NCBI RefSeq assembly: GCF_001753245.1
Contig: NZ_CP017415.1
Location: 434,001-498,000, forward strand
DNA: 64,000 nt
Direction of reading: 5' to 3'
Source of the DNA: Acidihalobacter yilgarnensis
Lineage (GTDB): Bacteria > Pseudomonadota > Gammaproteobacteria > DSM-5130 > Acidihalobacteraceae
Part shown: piece by piece, positions 1 through 8,306 of the stretch
Numbering within the stretch: the stretch's first letter is position 1
Layout: every line of letters starts with the position of its first letter
Made by a program: the position numbers and the translations under genes
Notes under the pieces: model-generated
What the model was told of the DNA's origin: nothing
Database searches by the model: none
What the model saw: the letters and a program-made list of their open reading frames with translations, nothing else

Positions 1-1023
1 CGCGTAAAGCTCAGTCCGATGTACATGCATATGGGCGGTTTGCAGAACGGCACGAACGGCGTATCCGCCGATCGCTTGCTCGGTATGCCAATGATGGGTG
101 GAAAACCCACTGGAAAATACATGGCGGTGCCGACCAGCATGGATATGAGCATGCTCAATCTCTCGGTGGGTTACAGCTTCACGAAGAAATTTTTCGGCGG
201 CGCGATGTTCATGTGGAAGCAGAACAGCATGAACATGAAATTCAATTCCATGATGCGCATGTCCACAGGTGTCGATGGCTTCACGATGAGGTCCCAGGGC
301 CTGGGCGACACCATGCTGATGGGGAAATACCTGCTTTACGCCGATGATCCCTTGATCCCGCGTCGCGAGGTTTCGCTGTTCTTCGGTCTGAGCCTGCCGA
401 CTGGGTCGATCGATATCAAGAACAAGGATCATCCCGTCGCGATGCGTCGTAAGGAACTCGATCCCTACGGCATGCAGCTCGGTTCGGGTACGGCCGATCC
501 GACCATAGGCGTGCTGTACCAGGGGCGTGCGTCGCCCTATTGGTGGGGCATGAACGCCACCTACACGGCACGCCTCTACGATAACAAGCGACATTATCGG
601 CTGGGCGACGAGGCACATCTGGATCTCTACAGCATGTACCAGATGAATTATTCGACGGTTGCAGAATTTCAGCTGAATGGCATGCATCAGGGTGCGATTC
701 GGGGCGTGATGAATTCTGCCGCCTCCGGTGCTTCCGGCCATGCGATACAGGGCAATCCGATGTCGCCTTATGCGACGCCGTTGTGGAATCCAGCCAATTA
801 TGGCGGCGATGAAGTTGCGGTTACGGCGGGTATTCAGTGGCAGCCCGCACCGCTGTGGATTCTCGATTTCCAGGGCAGCGTGCCGGTTTATCAGCGTCTC
901 AACGGGTTCCAGGAAAGGCGCGACTACCGTGTGATGTTCACGATTTATCGGGAAATTCCGACGTCGCGCAGCGTTCGTTATTTCGGTTCGGGCGCCAATG
1001 GCCCCAGCAAACTCGGATTTTGA
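1..1023 (+). CDS. Met-rich outer-membrane beta-barrel protein, 5' partial
   Basis: The frame is open to the left window edge (six codons precede the first Met codon at 19), so the true start probably lies outside the window. The visible ~340 residues alternate short hydrophobic and aromatic strands with glycine turns, and end in a strand-rich region followed by a short Gly/Ser tail. The pattern fits the family annotated as transporter or phenol-degradation meta-pathway outer-membrane protein. The N-terminal part is unusually rich in Met and Met-His pairs (e.g. MYMHMGG, LLGMPMMGG), which suggests metal contact, perhaps copper; that is inference. A cytochrome c lipoprotein gene starts 6 bases after the stop and a TlpA-like gene follows, so the three probably form an operon acting in the envelope. 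Exact function unknown. Confidence 0.7.
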   Translation, partial: RVKLSPMYMHMGGLQNGTNGVSADRLLGMPMMGGKPTGKYMAVPTSMDMSMLNLSVGYSFTKKFFGGAMFMWKQNSMNMKFNSMMRMSTGVDGFTMRSQGLGDTMLMGKYLLYADDPLIPRREVSLFFGLSLPTGSIDIKNKDHPVAMRRKELDPYGMQLGSGTADPTIGVLYQGRASPYWWGMNATYTARLYDNKRHYRLGDEAHLDLYSMYQMNYSTVAEFQLNGMHQGAIRGVMNSAASGASGHAIQGNPMSPYATPLWNPANYGGDEVAVTAGIQWQPAPLWILDFQGSVPVYQRLNGFQERRDYRVMFTIYREIPTSRSVRYFGSGANGPSKLGF

Positions 1024-1029
1024 GGGGGG

Positions 1030-1377
1030 ATGAGCATCATGACTGAATCGCATCGAAACAATAAAAAAATGGCAGACGGAACCACCTGCGGACGTTTGTG
1101 GCGATTTTGTGCCTCCGCCGTTGCAGCGACGCTGCTTGGCGGTTGCGCGGCGGAGCAGACGCCGGTGCCGCAGGCGAGCTCAATGGCCGCGCATGTGTAC
1201 GAGGCGCATTGCTCGGCCTGTCATTCGTTGCCGTCGCCAAAGCGTCTTTATTACAGCCAGTGGGAGCATATGGTTGGGGTAATGGACGGGAACATGGTTC
1301 ACGAGGGTATGAAACCACTGACCCCGGAGGATCAGCGCATCATTCTTGATTATCTCAAGGCCAATGCGCGTCGGTGA
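1030..1377 (+). CDS. Small monoheme cytochrome c lipoprotein
   Basis: A 115-aa protein with a basic N-terminus, a hydrophobic stretch ending in a lipobox-like LLGGC, and one heme-binding CSACH motif about 20 residues after the lipobox Cys. This predicts a lipid-anchored periplasmic c-type cytochrome; several Met residues downstream could supply the sixth ligand. The start is ambiguous: ATG 1030 sits directly on a G-run, ATG 1039 has the same G-run at better ribosome-binding distance, and ATG 1069 would leave a shorter signal peptide. It lies between a barrel protein and a TlpA-like thioredoxin, which fits envelope redox work. The electron partner is not evident. Confidence 0.75.
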   Translation: MSIMTESHRNNKKMADGTTCGRLWRFCASAVAATLLGGCAAEQTPVPQASSMAAHVYEAHCSACHSLPSPKRLYYSQWEHMVGVMDGNMVHEGMKPLTPEDQRIILDYLKANARR

Positions 1378-1384
1378 TTGGCCG

Positions 1385-1939
1385 ATGAAATCGATGCGTA
1401 TACGAATTGCGGACATGCGCCTGCTGGTGGCTCTATTCGCCCTGTTGGTTGGCAGCGGTGCTGCGTGTGCGGATGCATTTTCGGATCTGCGGATCATCCG
1501 GCCGCATGTGTCTCTGCCAGCACCCGATCTCGATCTGAGCGATCTTGGCGGACGGACAACACGCTTGTCCGATCTGCGTGGCAAGATCGTGATTCTCAAT
1601 TTCTGGGCGACGTTCTGTGCGCCCTGCCGCGAGGAATTGCCATCGCTGCAAAGGTTGGCGCGTCGGTATGCGGACAAGGGCGTGGTGGTTCTGGCGGTGG
1701 CGGAGGACCGGGGAGGGCGTGCGGCGGTCGCGCCGTATCTGAAGAAAAACGGTTTCACGCTGCCGGTCTTGCTCGATCCATCCGGCGCGGTGCGCAAACG
1801 CTATGAAGTGCGCGTGTTTCCGATGACCTATATCATCGGTCGGGACGGTCATATTCTGGGCTTGGCCATTGGCGCCCGCGATTGGTTCGGTGCAGCGGCG
1901 CGCCGCCTGCTCGATCCGTTGATAAACACGCCTCCCTAA
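1385..1939 (+). CDS. TlpA/ResA-like periplasmic thioredoxin
   Basis: Signal peptide (hydrophobic core LLVALFALLVG, cleavage after a CADA-like site) followed by an AhpC/TSA-redoxin-type thioredoxin fold. The active site is WATFCAPC with Cys at about residues 78 and 81 counted from 1385. A cis-Pro context is visible in VFPMTYIIGRDG. Such proteins reduce disulfides in the periplasm, often for cytochrome c maturation, which fits the CXXCH protein encoded just upstream. The frame opens at 1346 inside the previous gene, but ATG 1385 gives a normal signal peptide. No consensus ribosome-binding site is obvious. Substrate unknown. Confidence 0.85.
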   Translation: MKSMRIRIADMRLLVALFALLVGSGAACADAFSDLRIIRPHVSLPAPDLDLSDLGGRTTRLSDLRGKIVILNFWATFCAPCREELPSLQRLARRYADKGVVVLAVAEDRGGRAAVAPYLKKNGFTLPVLLDPSGAVRKRYEVRVFPMTYIIGRDGHILGLAIGARDWFGAAARRLLDPLINTPP

Positions 1940-2090
1940 CAACCGGGTCTGGAGTAGAGAGAGGTCTCATGCGTGCCGTCCCAACTTGCGTTGCAGAGGG
2001 TAATGGCATAATCCAGCGAGCTTAGGCGCAGTTCGCGGATCAGCCCATCGGGGGCAATGCAGGCGAGCTGTGCGAACGCCGAGGGAGCGG

Positions 2091-2222
2091 ATGAAGGAAG
2101 AGACGCGCGCGCGCATCAAGCATTGGGGCAAGCGATTCGGCTGGATCGCGCTGGCGTTTTACCTCGTCAAGGGTCTGGTGTGGCTTGCCATTGGCCTGGG
2201 GGCCTGGTCGTTGTTCAAGTAA
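2091..2222 (+). CDS. 43-aa single-pass membrane miniprotein
   Basis: A short ORF preceded at good distance by the purine-rich GAGGGAGCGG. It encodes a basic, charged N-terminus (MKEETRARIKHWGKRF) and one long hydrophobic helix (about residues 17-41, LAFYLVKGLVWLAIGLGAW) ending in Lys. The build is typical of small inner-membrane proteins with cytoplasmic N-termini. It overlaps the tail of the convergent cupin gene by 8 bases. Function unknown; the strong ribosome-binding site and clean helix are the reasons for calling it. Confidence 0.55.
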   Translation: MKEETRARIKHWGKRFGWIALAFYLVKGLVWLAIGLGAWSLFK

Positions 2223-2649
2223 TCCCGCGAGCCGGCGGTGTCCCGCCGGGCGTCCACGGGCCATCCACGCGCGCGGCCTCTCCGTCTCCGGGCCAGGGCG
2301 GCAGGGTTGCCGCGATCACCGCAAGCGGCGTGTCCGGCGCAGCGCGGAACTGAAAATGGACGCCGCAGGGCAAGGTGAGGCAGATGCCCGGTTCGAGGGC
2401 GACAATTTCTTCGTGCGATGCCTGTCGCCGCCACAGCTCGCCACATCCCTCCAGCACATACCAGATTTCCGTCACGCTGCGGTGCATGACCGCGGCCGAT
2501 ATCTGTCCTGCGGCCAGCTCGAAGCGGGCCATGCTGCCGCCCCTCATGCGCAACAGAACGCGAACCGTCGATCCGTCTGGCGCGATCTCCGCCGCCGCCT
2601 GCGCGAGCGGTAGCGTGGCGAAGGTATCGGCTGGGTCGTGCGGATTCAT
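2215..2649 (-). CDS. Cupin-domain protein
   Basis: A 144-aa single-domain protein with a small beta-barrel cupin pattern. Motif 1 is seen around MHRSVTEIWYVLEGCGELW (His then Glu metal ligands) and motif 2 around LTLPCGVHFQFRA (Pro-x3-His). Residues G, P and H are spaced as in metal-binding cupins of the mannose-6-phosphate isomerase or dioxygenase type. Substrate cannot be deduced. It is read toward the small membrane protein gene and lies 17 bases downstream of upp on the same strand, so it may be the last gene of the ABC ATPase-upp operon. Confidence 0.75.
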   Translation of the reverse strand: MNPHDPADTFATLPLAQAAAEIAPDGSTVRVLLRMRGGSMARFELAAGQISAAVMHRSVTEIWYVLEGCGELWRRQASHEEIVALEPGICLTLPCGVHFQFRAAPDTPLAVIAATLPPWPGDGEAARVDGPWTPGGTPPARGIT

Positions 2650-2666
2650 CGCTGGCGGCGCATCAA

Positions 2667-3350
2667 CTATTTAGTGCCGAACAATCGGTCGCCGGCATCG
2701 CCGAGACCGGGGCGGATATAGGCGTGGTCGTCAAGTTCGCGGTCGAGTGCGGCAGCATAGACGGGCACGCCCGGATGGGCCTCGCGCAATACCGCGAGCC
2801 CCTCGGGGGCGGCGACCAGGGCCATGAAGCGGATATTGGCGTCGGCTACACCGTGCCGGTTGAGCACGTCGATTGCGTAAGCTGCGGAATGCCCGGTGGC
2901 AAGCATGGGGTCGACCAGGATGAACAGCCGGCCTTCGGGCTCCGGCAGCTTGACCAGATATTCCACCGGGCGCTTGGTCTCGGGGTCGCGATAGAGTCCG
3001 ATATGACCTTCGCGAGCCGAGGGCATGAGTTCGTGCAGCCCACTGGTCATGCCCAGCCCGGCGCGCAGAATGGCGACCACCGCCACCTTTTTGCCCTGGA
3101 TCATCGGTGCTTGCATGGTTTCGAGCGGGGTGTCGATGGCGTGATGCTCCAGCGGCAGGGTGCGGGTGATTTCGTAACCCATCAACAACGAAATCTCCTT
3201 GAGCAGGCGCCGGAACTGGATGGTAGGCGTGTCGATTCGCCGCGCCAGCGAGAGCTTGTGCTGGATCAACGGGTGGTCGAGAAGGTGAAGATTGGGAAAG
3301 TCCGGGTTGTGCACAGAAGGTGTCCTCAGAGTCGATGTGTCGTCAGGCAT
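2667..3350 (-). CDS. upp: Uracil phosphoribosyltransferase
   Basis: Salvages uracil to UMP with PRPP. At 227 aa it is slightly longer than typical UPRT. The type I PRTase PRPP loop reads [12 protein letters not shown], and the C-terminus ends in the UPRT signature [13 protein letters not shown], which binds uracil. The frame extends to 3395, but ATG 3350 overlaps the end of the upstream ABC ATPase gene by 8 bases and leaves the expected N-terminus, so I prefer it. Coupling to an ABC importer ATPase suggests pyrimidine or nucleobase uptake and salvage, though no permease gene is present. Confidence 0.93.
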   Translation of the reverse strand: MPDDTSTLRTPSVHNPDFPNLHLLDHPLIQHKLSLARRIDTPTIQFRRLLKEISLLMGYEITRTLPLEHHAIDTPLETMQAPMIQGKKVAVVAILRAGLGMTSGLHELMPSAREGHIGLYRDPETKRPVEYLVKLPEPEGRLFILVDPMLATGHSAAYAIDVLNRHGVADANIRFMALVAAPEGLAVLREAHPGVPVYAAALDRELDDHAYIRPGLGDAGDRLFGTK

Positions 3351-4155
3351 GGTAGGCGGCGTGAAGGCCTTCGTGTACCTGGGTGACCAGTTCATGGAAT
3401 CGCGGCAGATCGCGTGTGCCGAAGTCGCGGGAGGCCGGGAGGTCCACGTCGATTATGCGGGCGATGCGGCCAGGGTCGGCTTGCATCACGGCGATACGGG
3501 TGGATAGGAATACGGCCTCGGCGATTGAGTGAGTGACGAAGACCACTGTCTTCCCGGTGCGTCGCCACAGCGCGTGTAGATCTTGGTTCATGCGTTCGCG
3601 GGTGATCTCGTCAAGTGCGCCGAAGGGCTCATCCATCAGCAGCAGCTCAGGGTCGAGCGACAGCGCGCGGGCGATAGAAACGCGCTGCTGCTGGCCACCC
3701 GAGAGCTGCCACGGGTAGCGCCCGGAAGCCTCGGCGAGGCCCACTTGCGCCAGGCGTTCGCCGGCGATGCGCCGGGCTTCAGTCCGTGACCAGCCGAGCA
3801 GGCGCAGCGGCAGCATGACGTTGCCGAGCGCGGTGCGCCAGTCGAGCAGGGTGGGAGCCTGGAAGACGTAGCCATAGCGCCGCTCGCGACGGGCCTCGGC
3901 GGCACTCAGGCCGTCGATGCTGATGCGACCGGCGGATGCCGACTCAAGGTCGGCCAGGATGCGTAGCAAGGTGGTTTTGCCGCAGCCGGACGGCCCGATC
4001 AGGGATATGAATTCGCCTCGCGCCACATCGAGATCGATACCGCCGAGCGCGAGCTGCGAACTGGCGGCGGAGCGCCCATAGCGTTTCTCCAGTGCCTCGA
4101 TGCGTACCAGGGAGGCCGCTGTGCCCGAGTATCCGATGCCCTCTGCTGAGTTCAT
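3343..4155 (-). CDS. Orphan ABC transporter ATPase, SsuB/TauB/ThiZ type
   Basis: A 270-aa ATPase with Walker [11 protein letters not shown]-loop FQAPTLLDW, signature LSGGQQQR, Walker [13 protein letters not shown] and switch His VTHS. The sequence style ([14 protein letters not shown]) is that of nitrate/sulfonate/taurine and pyrimidine-precursor importers. It would act at the cytoplasmic face of the inner membrane. No permease or solute-binding protein lies next to it in the window: the 490 bases upstream are non-coding. It overlaps upp, implying a role in nucleobase or pyrimidine-precursor uptake; this is inference from context. Confidence 0.88.
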   Translation of the reverse strand: MNSAEGIGYSGTAASLVRIEALEKRYGRSAASSQLALGGIDLDVARGEFISLIGPSGCGKTTLLRILADLESASAGRISIDGLSAAEARRERRYGYVFQAPTLLDWRTALGNVMLPLRLLGWSRTEARRIAGERLAQVGLAEASGRYPWQLSGGQQQRVSIARALSLDPELLLMDEPFGALDEITRERMNQDLHALWRRTGKTVVFVTHSIAEAVFLSTRIAVMQADPGRIARIIDVDLPASRDFGTRDLPRFHELVTQVHEGLHAAYHA

Positions 4156-4643
4156 GCCCGGTTTGCTCCACTTGCGAGGCCGTGTCCGCGCGTCGTGCCG
4201 CGCGGTGGCCTGCGTCGTTATGGGATGGCCGGTCTGGCCGGCTCTCGGTGCATGGTAATCGGTGCGGCGGCGCAGCCCAAGGGTATGGCGTTGTGTTCGC
4301 GCATGGCCGATCCGTCCACCCGTCTCTGACGTTCAGGCATGAGTCTAGCGTTTCTCACCCGGTAAGCCGTGGTGACGGGCGGCGTTCCATTTTGGGGCGC
4401 ACGTGCGCTTGGAGCTTCATGATGGTGCGCTGGAGTTTCGCGTGGCGTATGTGTGTACCAAGGTACGACAAGAGGCATGAAATCTGCTTGTTCGTATGCA
4501 GCCCGTCCGTCTGAGGCGGAAAATGGAGAGAGGCGCCCCCAGTGCCTGCAACGCCAACCTGCCCATGACGTGCTACGTACGACCGGACAGGCGCAGGCGC
4601 TCCAGCCCAACCTAATAATCCAAGATAATGATGCGAGGTTGAG
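4156..4643. other. Intergenic region, no supported gene
   Basis: About 490 bases between the divergent ABC ATPase and the sensor kinase. Frames that stay open here have compositional bias but no domain-like sequence. The last 60 bases are AT-richer (around CCTAATAATCCAAGATAATG) and probably hold the kinase promoter, but no convincing -35/-10 pair was found. Confidence 0.5.
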
Positions 4644-6752
4644 ATGCTTTCAGGAAAGCGCGTTTTGGGCGGAAAATATGCCGATATCGTGTTGGCAATT
4701 GCCCTATTTCTGGTCTTCGATTTGGGCGTTTTAATGATTAACTTCTACACGTCCTACCAAATTTCATCGGAGGCGGTCGCAATCAATTTGGCCGGCCGTC
4801 AGCGAATGTTGTCGCAGCGCATGACCAAGGACCTGTTGGAAATGCGTACGGCTACGCCGGCCGGTCAGGTCTACGACAACGCCCGCCGCGAACTGATCGC
4901 GACGACCATGATGTTCGATACCACGCTAGAGGCCTTTTATCGTGGCGGCCAGGCGGCAGATACTAATGGGCTGCCGGTGATGCTGGCGCGCCTGACTGAC
5001 CCTCGGGCACGTCAGATACTGGAAACTTCGCGCGGCATCTGGCTGCCGCTCAAGCGGGCGATCATTGCGGCGAATGGACCGACGGCAAGTGCCGGCACGG
5101 TCAAAACCGCAGCGACATTATTGATTGAGCGTAATCTGACGCTGCTCAAGCTCATGAACGATCTGACCACCCGGCTGGCTGGTTTGGCGCAAGCCAAGGC
5201 TTCTCATCTTCGCGAAATTCAGACCGGTGGCATCGTGCTGGCATTGTTGAACTTCGCCTTCATCCTATTCCACTTTATACGAAAACTACGCCGCAGCGAC
5301 GCGGAAGCGGAGAGCGCAAGAAGGGAAACGACGGAAATCCTCGATACCGTAAACGAGGGGTTTTTTCTGCTTGATCGCGATATGCGTATCGGGTCGCAGT
5401 ATTCGAAGGCACTTTCGAAAATTATCCGTAAACCGCTCGTGGGCGAAGAGGATTTTATTCGTCTTTTCGAGGACATCGCCGATGCGGAAACCCTTGGTGT
5501 GGCTCGCGAATATCTCGGCCTCCTGTTTGAAGACCGGATTCGTGAGCGCCTGACCACGGACCTCAATCCGCTGGAACGCGTCGAGGTGCATTTCTCACGT
5601 GAAGGCGGTGCCTTCGAGACGCGCTACCTGAGTCTGTCGTTCACGCGCGTCTATGTGGACGGGATGATTTCGCATGTGCTGGGTACTTTGAGCGACGTGA
5701 CCGATCAGGTACGCCTGGAAAAAGAAGTCGAACTCGCCAACAAGCGTTCGCAGGAAGAGGTCGAACTGCTGGTGGGCTTGCTCAAGGGCGATGCATCGCA
5801 GACCGCAGCGTTTATGCAGAAGACGGAAGCTGGATTGCTCAGCGTGAACGAACTGCTCAAGGGCAGTCACGATGCCGCCAGCCACGTCAGAACGGTGGAG
5901 AAGATTTTCCCAGTGATCCACACGATCAAGGGCGATGCCTTCGCGGTCGGCATCGATGCCTTCGGCAACATGGCACACGAGGTCGAAAAAACCTTACTGC
6001 CGCTGCGCGGCGTGACCGCTATCGCCGGTACGCATTTCCTGCCGATCACCGTTCTGCTTAACGAAATGCTGGCGCGCATCAAGCTGGTACGCGGACTGCT
6101 GGATCGTGTCACCGATATCCAACGCTCAATCGCCGAGCCGAATGCCGGTACGGCCGAACGTTGGACGCAGGAATTCAAGGCATTCGCCGGCCGGGTAGCC
6201 AGTGATCTGCACAAGCGGGTCGAGCTGGAGACCACGCTGCCGGTCCTGGACGATCTGCCGTCGTCAGTGCTGCAGAAGTTGCGCGATATGTGCATCCAAC
6301 TGATCCGGAACGCGGTCGCCCACGGTATCGAGCCTGCGGAGGCGCGGCTCGCCAGTGGCAAGCCGGCAATCGGAGCGATACGCCTCAAGCTGGAACGTTA
6401 CAGGACTGGCGAATTGCATCTGAGTTGCCGCGACGACGGGCGCGGTATTTCGCCTGGACGTATCCGAGAATCACTGCTGCGTGCCGGGCGCTACACTCAG
6501 GCGCAACTCGACGAACTGAGCGACAAGCAGATCGTGATGAAGATATTCGAGTCGGGATTTTCGACCAATAGCGATCCAGATGCCCATTCCGGCCACGGTG
6601 TCGGCATGGATGTCATCAAACAGTTGGCGATGGCGCTGGGCGGACGTTTGGGATTGGGCACGCGACCGGGGCAGTTCGCCGAGTTTCGTGTGCAGCTGGA
6701 AATGGAGAACGCACGCCCATCCGAGCCGATGCCGGTGAGGGTGGCGTCATGA
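4644..6752 (+). CDS. Membrane sensor: PilJ-like N-terminus, PAS, Hpt, CheA-type kinase
   Basis: A 702-aa signalling protein. Order: TM1 (about 13-35); a type IV pili/nitrate-sensor periplasmic domain with the motif NLAGRQRMLSQRM (about 48-60); TM2 (about 194-212); a PAS-like segment (about 230-360); an Hpt domain with phosphorylatable His426 in HTIKG; and a CheA-type HATPase (N box LIRNAVAHGIEP, G1 DDGRGI, G2 GHGVGMDVI). It lacks the P5/CheW-coupling domain of true CheA, so it is probably a stand-alone kinase controlled by its own periplasmic domain. It overlaps the CheY-like gene by 4 bases (ATGA). Stimulus unknown; nitrate/nitrite-like ligands are suggested by the N-terminal family. Confidence 0.85.
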   Translation: MLSGKRVLGGKYADIVLAIALFLVFDLGVLMINFYTSYQISSEAVAINLAGRQRMLSQRMTKDLLEMRTATPAGQVYDNARRELIATTMMFDTTLEAFYRGGQAADTNGLPVMLARLTDPRARQILETSRGIWLPLKRAIIAANGPTASAGTVKTAATLLIERNLTLLKLMNDLTTRLAGLAQAKASHLREIQTGGIVLALLNFAFILFHFIRKLRRSDAEAESARRETTEILDTVNEGFFLLDRDMRIGSQYSKALSKIIRKPLVGEEDFIRLFEDIADAETLGVAREYLGLLFEDRIRERLTTDLNPLERVEVHFSREGGAFETRYLSLSFTRVYVDGMISHVLGTLSDVTDQVRLEKEVELANKRSQEEVELLVGLLKGDASQTAAFMQKTEAGLLSVNELLKGSHDAASHVRTVEKIFPVIHTIKGDAFAVGIDAFGNMAHEVEKTLLPLRGVTAIAGTHFLPITVLLNEMLARIKLVRGLLDRVTDIQRSIAEPNAGTAERWTQEFKAFAGRVASDLHKRVELETTLPVLDDLPSSVLQKLRDMCIQLIRNAVAHGIEPAEARLASGKPAIGAIRLKLERYRTGELHLSCRDDGRGISPGRIRESLLRAGRYTQAQLDELSDKQIVMKIFESGFSTNSDPDAHSGHGVGMDVIKQLAMALGGRLGLGTRPGQFAEFRVQLEMENARPSEPMPVRVAS

Positions 6753-7132
6753 AGGTCATGGTGGTGGACGACTCGACGATTATTCGCGGCAAGATCGCAG
6801 CCATCGCCCGTAAGGGTGGGCTGGGCACGGAGATCGTGGTTGCAGGGCTTGCCGCCAACGGTCGAGAGGCTGTGCGCTTGTGTAAGCAGACGCAGCCAGA
6901 CATCGTGACCATGGATCTGACGATGCCTGAGATGGATGGTATCGAGTGCATCGAATCGCTCGTTCAGCTCAAACCCGATGTGCTGATCCTGGTCGTGTCG
7001 GCGCTGGCCGACAAGAGCACGGCGATACGCGCGCTCAAAAAAGGCGCACACGGGTTCATTTGCAAACCGTTCACGGATGATGAGCTGATCGAGGCCCTAT
7101 CTGAATTGATCGCCATGAGGGTGCGGGCATGA
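6749..7132 (+). CDS. Single-domain CheY-like response regulator
   Basis: A 127-aa receiver domain without output domain. The acidic pocket is D7-D8, the phosphoacceptor Asp56 lies in TMDLTMPEMDG, the switch Ser in VVSA, and the conserved Lys in CKPF. Translationally coupled to the kinase upstream (ATGA overlap) and to the cheX-like gene downstream (4-base overlap). It is therefore probably phosphorylated by that kinase and reset by the CheX-like phosphatase. Its target (motor, pilus or enzyme) cannot be seen. Confidence 0.92.
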   Translation: MKVMVVDDSTIIRGKIAAIARKGGLGTEIVVAGLAANGREAVRLCKQTQPDIVTMDLTMPEMDGIECIESLVQLKPDVLILVVSALADKSTAIRALKKGAHGFICKPFTDDELIEALSELIAMRVRA

Positions 7133-7584
7133 ATGCAACGGAAATGCAGGTTTTTGTCGACGCCACGACACACTATTTCGTACAGTCCACTGGCTTGGAG
7201 GCGGAAGTCCACGCACCATACCTATCGGACGCCACGATGCCGGATGTGTTCGATTACACCGGCGTCATTAGCGTCGTTGGCGATTTTCGCGGCTGTATTT
7301 ATTTCTCCGCACCGCGCGCGATGATGCGCCATCTGCTGGTCGAAATGGGCGAGCAGAACCACTCCGACGACTACTTGCTCGACATGATTGGCGAGATCGC
7401 CAACACACTCTCGGGTAATGCCCGGCGCCACTTCGGTCCGGAGTTCATCATTTCAGTGCCAGTCTCGCTCAAGGGCAACCTGACAGATATTCGCCCACCT
7501 TCCGATCTGCGTCCCTACGTAGTGCCCGTGCGTTGGAAGAGTTATCGCTCCGTGCTGGTTATCTGCGTCGAGCGTGGCGGCTAA
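7129..7584 (+). CDS. cheX: CheX-like phosphatase domain protein
   Basis: A 151-aa single CheX domain. The CheC/CheX/FliY phosphatase signature E-x2-N is present as E89 and N92 in IGEIANTLSGN. CheX proteins speed dephosphorylation of CheY-P, so this gene completes a kinase-receiver-phosphatase circuit with the two preceding genes. Start and stop codons of the three overlap, implying one transcript and matched amounts. A 6-bp hairpin (TCGGCT-GCA-AGCCGA) lies downstream but has no T-run. No other chemotaxis genes are in the window. Confidence 0.88.
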   Translation: MNATEMQVFVDATTHYFVQSTGLEAEVHAPYLSDATMPDVFDYTGVISVVGDFRGCIYFSAPRAMMRHLLVEMGEQNHSDDYLLDMIGEIANTLSGNARRHFGPEFIISVPVSLKGNLTDIRPPSDLRPYVVPVRWKSYRSVLVICVERGG

Positions 7585-7776
7585 CGCGGGTACGGTGCGC
7601 TTCTCCCCCGAGATGAGTGTGGACGGCTGAGGGGAATCGCGGCTATCAAGTTGCAACGACTGTGGAGGGCTCATCACCTGGAAGCGAGCGGGAATTACGA
7701 GCGCAGATCATTCAAAACATCTCGGCTGCAAGCCGATGGCTTAGCGATGTCCCATGTGCGAGCGGCAGGCAACGCG

Positions 7777-8268
7777 CTATTGCGTGATGAGCCCCACTTT
7801 CAGGCCCTCTGCCCGATAGATTGTTTCACCCTTGTGGATGACTTGGCCGTCGGCGACGCCTACCGACAGTTGCCCTGAAAATACCCGTTTGATGTCGAGA
7901 CGATACTGAATCGATCCGGCATCCGGATGGATTTGCCCACTGAACTTTACTTGGCCGACGCCAAGTGCTCGCCCTTTGCCCGGTAGGCCTGACCAGCCGA
8001 GGAAGACTCCCAATAATTGCCACAGGGCATCCAATCCCAAGCAACCCGGCATTACCGGATCATCTTTGAAATGGCAGGCGAAAAACCAGTGGGTTGGGTG
8101 GATATCCAGACTGGCTTCCAAGTGTCCTTTGTCGTAGCGGCCGCCGGTAGAAGATATGCAATGGATCTGGTCGATCATCAGCATATGGGCGCTGGGTAGT
8201 TGTGCATTACCCTCACCAAAAAAACCACCCTCCGCCATGGTCAGAATTTGCGCTTTCGTGAAGTGCAT
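7777..8268 (-). CDS. fabA: 3-hydroxydecanoyl-ACP dehydratase/isomerase
   Basis: Closely matches FabA in length (163 vs about 172 aa) and sequence. The hot-dog fold active site has catalytic His66 (WFFACHFKDDPVMPGC) and Asp80 (LGLDALWQL); the family motif GKGRALGVGQVKFSGQ follows. FabA dehydrates 3-hydroxyacyl-ACP and isomerises trans-2- to cis-3-decenoyl-ACP, making unsaturated fatty acids with FabB. A near-perfect ribosome-binding site (AGGAGG) precedes ATG 8268. No fabB is adjacent. It lies 38 bases downstream of an AraC-type regulator gene on the same strand, so the two are probably co-transcribed. Confidence 0.95.
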   Translation of the reverse strand: MHFTKAQILTMAEGGFFGEGNAQLPSAHMLMIDQIHCISSTGGRYDKGHLEASLDIHPTHWFFACHFKDDPVMPGCLGLDALWQLLGVFLGWSGLPGKGRALGVGQVKFSGQIHPDAGSIQYRLDIKRVFSGQLSVGVADGQVIHKGETIYRAEGLKVGLITQ

Positions 8269-8306
8269 CGGGTTCCTCCTAAAAGAAAAACCGGCACTCT
8301 CGCGAA

